A stretch of DNA of 64,000 bases from Marsupella aquatica (lineage: Eukaryota; Marchantiophyta): NCBI GenBank assembly GCA_973895155.1, contig OZ316897.1, forward strand, positions 2,232,001 to 2,296,000. Reading direction: 5' to 3'. Each line of letters opens with the position of its first letter. Position 1 is the first letter of the stretch. Of the stretch, positions 62,441 to 64,000 are shown in pieces. Made by a program: the position numbers and the translations under genes. Under the pieces are notes generated by a model. The model did not search any database, had not been told where the DNA came from, and was given only the letters and a program-made list of their open reading frames with translations.

Positions 62441-63962
62441 GAGATATATACTTAGTGGACCTCCAAATGCAACTTTTTCTCTTAATGGACCAAAAGTTGC
62501 ACACGCCCTCCCAGTGGACCCCAACGTTTAGATTCTCTCCCAATGGACCCCTGGGCCCACTCCGTACAAGCATGTTCTTCTGAAACACCTTACCACACAG
62601 TTCAGGTCCACTACGTACCCTGTGGACATTGTGGTTGGTCATGTGTAGTAGGCCATCGATAACGTCGCAGTCCACAAGCATCTTAGCCCTGGCCGCAATC
62701 GAGCTCTGCAACATCATGACTTCCTAGTTTTTGTGAATACAATATGGCTATTGTATTCAAACTACAATAGCCGCAATCTAGAACAATACAACATGGTCAA
62801 TGTATTCACGTACTCTACGCATGCAATGACACGTACTCTAGGTGGCGTCTACTTTGGATACATAGTTGACATTGTATTCAAAGATCGCACTTAAACAAAG
62901 TCAGGACTCCCCTGCCTTACATACAGGCAGCAAGGCTTGCTATAATGAACAGAACCAAAACCTGTTCAACATAGAACAATATATTTGTGTCTTGCATACA
63001 ATATGCATGTTGTATGCACATTCCCCCTGACTTTACGACGAAGACACCCCCCTGTCGAAGCCTTCCCAAAATTAATGGACAAAACTTATCGTATTACAAC
63101 ACAAAAATATGATTTGTCATGTATACACTTTGCACGTTGTATTCGGATTTTCACACTTAGGAAAAAAAATTGTCCCTCCGACTTTACGAAGACGCCCCCC
63201 GCCGAAGCCTGCTCAAATGGACAAAACCTATTGTATTTCAACATAGAAATATGATTTGTCATGTATACACTTTGCACGCTGTATTTAGATTTCACACTTA
63301 GAAAAAAAACTTTGTCCCTCTGACTTTACGAAGATGCCCCCCTCCGAAGCCTGCCCAAATGGACAAAATCTATTGTATTACAACACACATATATGATTTT
63401 TCATGTATACACTTTGCACGTTGCATTTGGATTTCACAATTAGAATTCTATTTTGTCCCTCGGACTTTACGTACGAAGACGCCCCCCACCAAAGCCTGCC
63501 CAAATAATCAAAACCTTTTGTATTACAACACAGAGATATGATTTGTCATGTATACACTTCAAAAGTTCTATTCAGATTTCACACTTAGAAAAAAATTTTG
63601 TCCCTCCAACTTTACAAAACGCCCTCCACCCCCCTTCCGCCCCCCCCCCCCCCCCGCAAAAGTGACGGTTCATGTTTGTATGCATTGTGGTCAATGTATA
63701 CATTGTGGGATACATTGATTCACTCGGAACTGCAATCGTAGTCGACCGCGTTCGGCGATGCGGTTGGACACTAAAGAACATTAGAACATGTTGCGTTTTA
63801 CAGTGACAATCTCGCGCTATAAGAACTGCACAATGTGTTAGAAGAACATCTCACACGAAATGGCACCTCTGGTGGGCCCGGAGGTCCATTGGGAGGGCGT
63901 GTGCAACTTTTGGTCCATTAAGAGAAAAAGTTGCATTTGGAGGTCCACTAAGTATATCTCTC
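62441..63962. mobile_element. Mutator-like non-autonomous DNA transposon
   Basis: The left end GAGATATATACTTAGTGG and the inverted right end GAGAGATATACTTAGTGG open terminal inverted repeats of about 80 bp (62441-62520 and 63883-63962) that are almost perfect. A shorter block, 'cccaatggacc...gggccca', matches further in. Both sides carry the 10-bp sequence ccaaaataac (62431-62440 and 63963-63972). Long TIRs starting GAGA and a 10-bp duplication fit the Mutator superfamily. No transposase is encoded, so it would depend on an autonomous partner. Confidence 0.85.
62975..63655. repeat. ~142-bp tandem array inside the Mutator-like element
   Basis: 'atatgatttgtcatgtatac' recurs near 63107, 63249, 63391 and 63537, each unit also containing 'gactttacgaagacgccccc' and 'aatggacaaaac' variants. 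About 4.5 units, the first incomplete, ending in a 16-C tract at 63640-63655. Confidence 0.85.
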
Positions 63963-64000
63963 CCAAAATAACTAAGATTTGACTATCACTTTGATGGAAG

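Noticed and set aside
1-64000. CRISPR arrays, bacterial operons, rRNA or organellar insertions
   Set aside because: The tandem repeats lack unique spacers, the genes are intron-rich, and no rRNA or organelle gene sequence was recognised.

Overview
The window looks like nuclear DNA of a plant. Five intron-rich genes with plant-type GT-AG introns (mostly 80-600 bp) sit in repeat-rich intergenic DNA full of Copia LTRs, a LINE, SINEs, a Mutator-like element and minisatellites. The gene families (a penta-EF-hand CML49/50-type protein, DUF1664, TFB5, Rab3GAP catalytic subunit, PHO1) and the short introns fit a land plant. I lean towards a bryophyte or other early-diverging lineage, but the sequence alone does not settle the species. 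No bacterial-style operon, CRISPR array, rRNA or intact tRNA was seen.

Layout. 1-4.1 kb: degenerate repeats, then the GC-richer 5' flank of the first gene. 4.17-6.83 kb (+): penta-EF-hand calcium sensor with a long Pro/Gly/Tyr/Gln-rich N-terminus, 5 exons. 6.8-14.3 kb: repeats, a truncated Copia copy and a solo LTR with a perfect 5-bp target duplication. 14.4-18.06 kb (-): DUF1664 membrane/coiled-coil protein, 10-11 exons, with duplicated DNA upstream of its start. 18.5-33.4 kb: repeat-dominated, with a 90-bp minisatellite split by a solo LTR, a decayed unknown gene carrying an 80-bp minisatellite in its apparent intron, another solo LTR with an internal duplication, Copia and LINE relics, and 'acatctttt'-type arrays with Helitron-like 3' ends.

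33.49-33.98 kb (+): a 73-codon TFB5 (TFIIH subunit, GTF2H5/TTDA family) gene in two exons. Only 108 bp further on, the 22-exon Rab3GAP catalytic-subunit gene starts (34.09-43.18 kb, +, 1014 codons). 43.7-49.4 kb (+): a Copia element with 129/132-bp LTRs and a nonsense-riddled pol. 49.7-50.4 kb: another solo LTR and a 91-bp tandem repeat. 51.39-57.35 kb (-): an 11-exon PHO1-type SPX-EXS phosphate exporter (848 codons). 57.4-62.4 kb: mostly unassigned, with a SINE flanked by a 15/16-bp target duplication. 62.44-63.96 kb: a 1.5-kb Mutator-like non-autonomous element with about 80-bp inverted ends, a 10-bp target duplication and an internal 142-bp tandem array.

For all five genes I placed exon borders by hand at GT-AG (one GC-AG) sites. 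Reading-frame phase carries through every join, which is the main support for the models. Functionally the genes are unrelated housekeeping or transport genes: calcium sensing, TFIIH-dependent transcription and repair, Rab regulation, and phosphate export. No previously undescribed multi-gene system was found. The most unusual points are the TFB5/Rab3GAP spacing, the Ser-Pro-Arg repeat in the PHO1 SPX region, the required GC-AG intron in PHO1, and several mobile elements whose exact ends can be defined.
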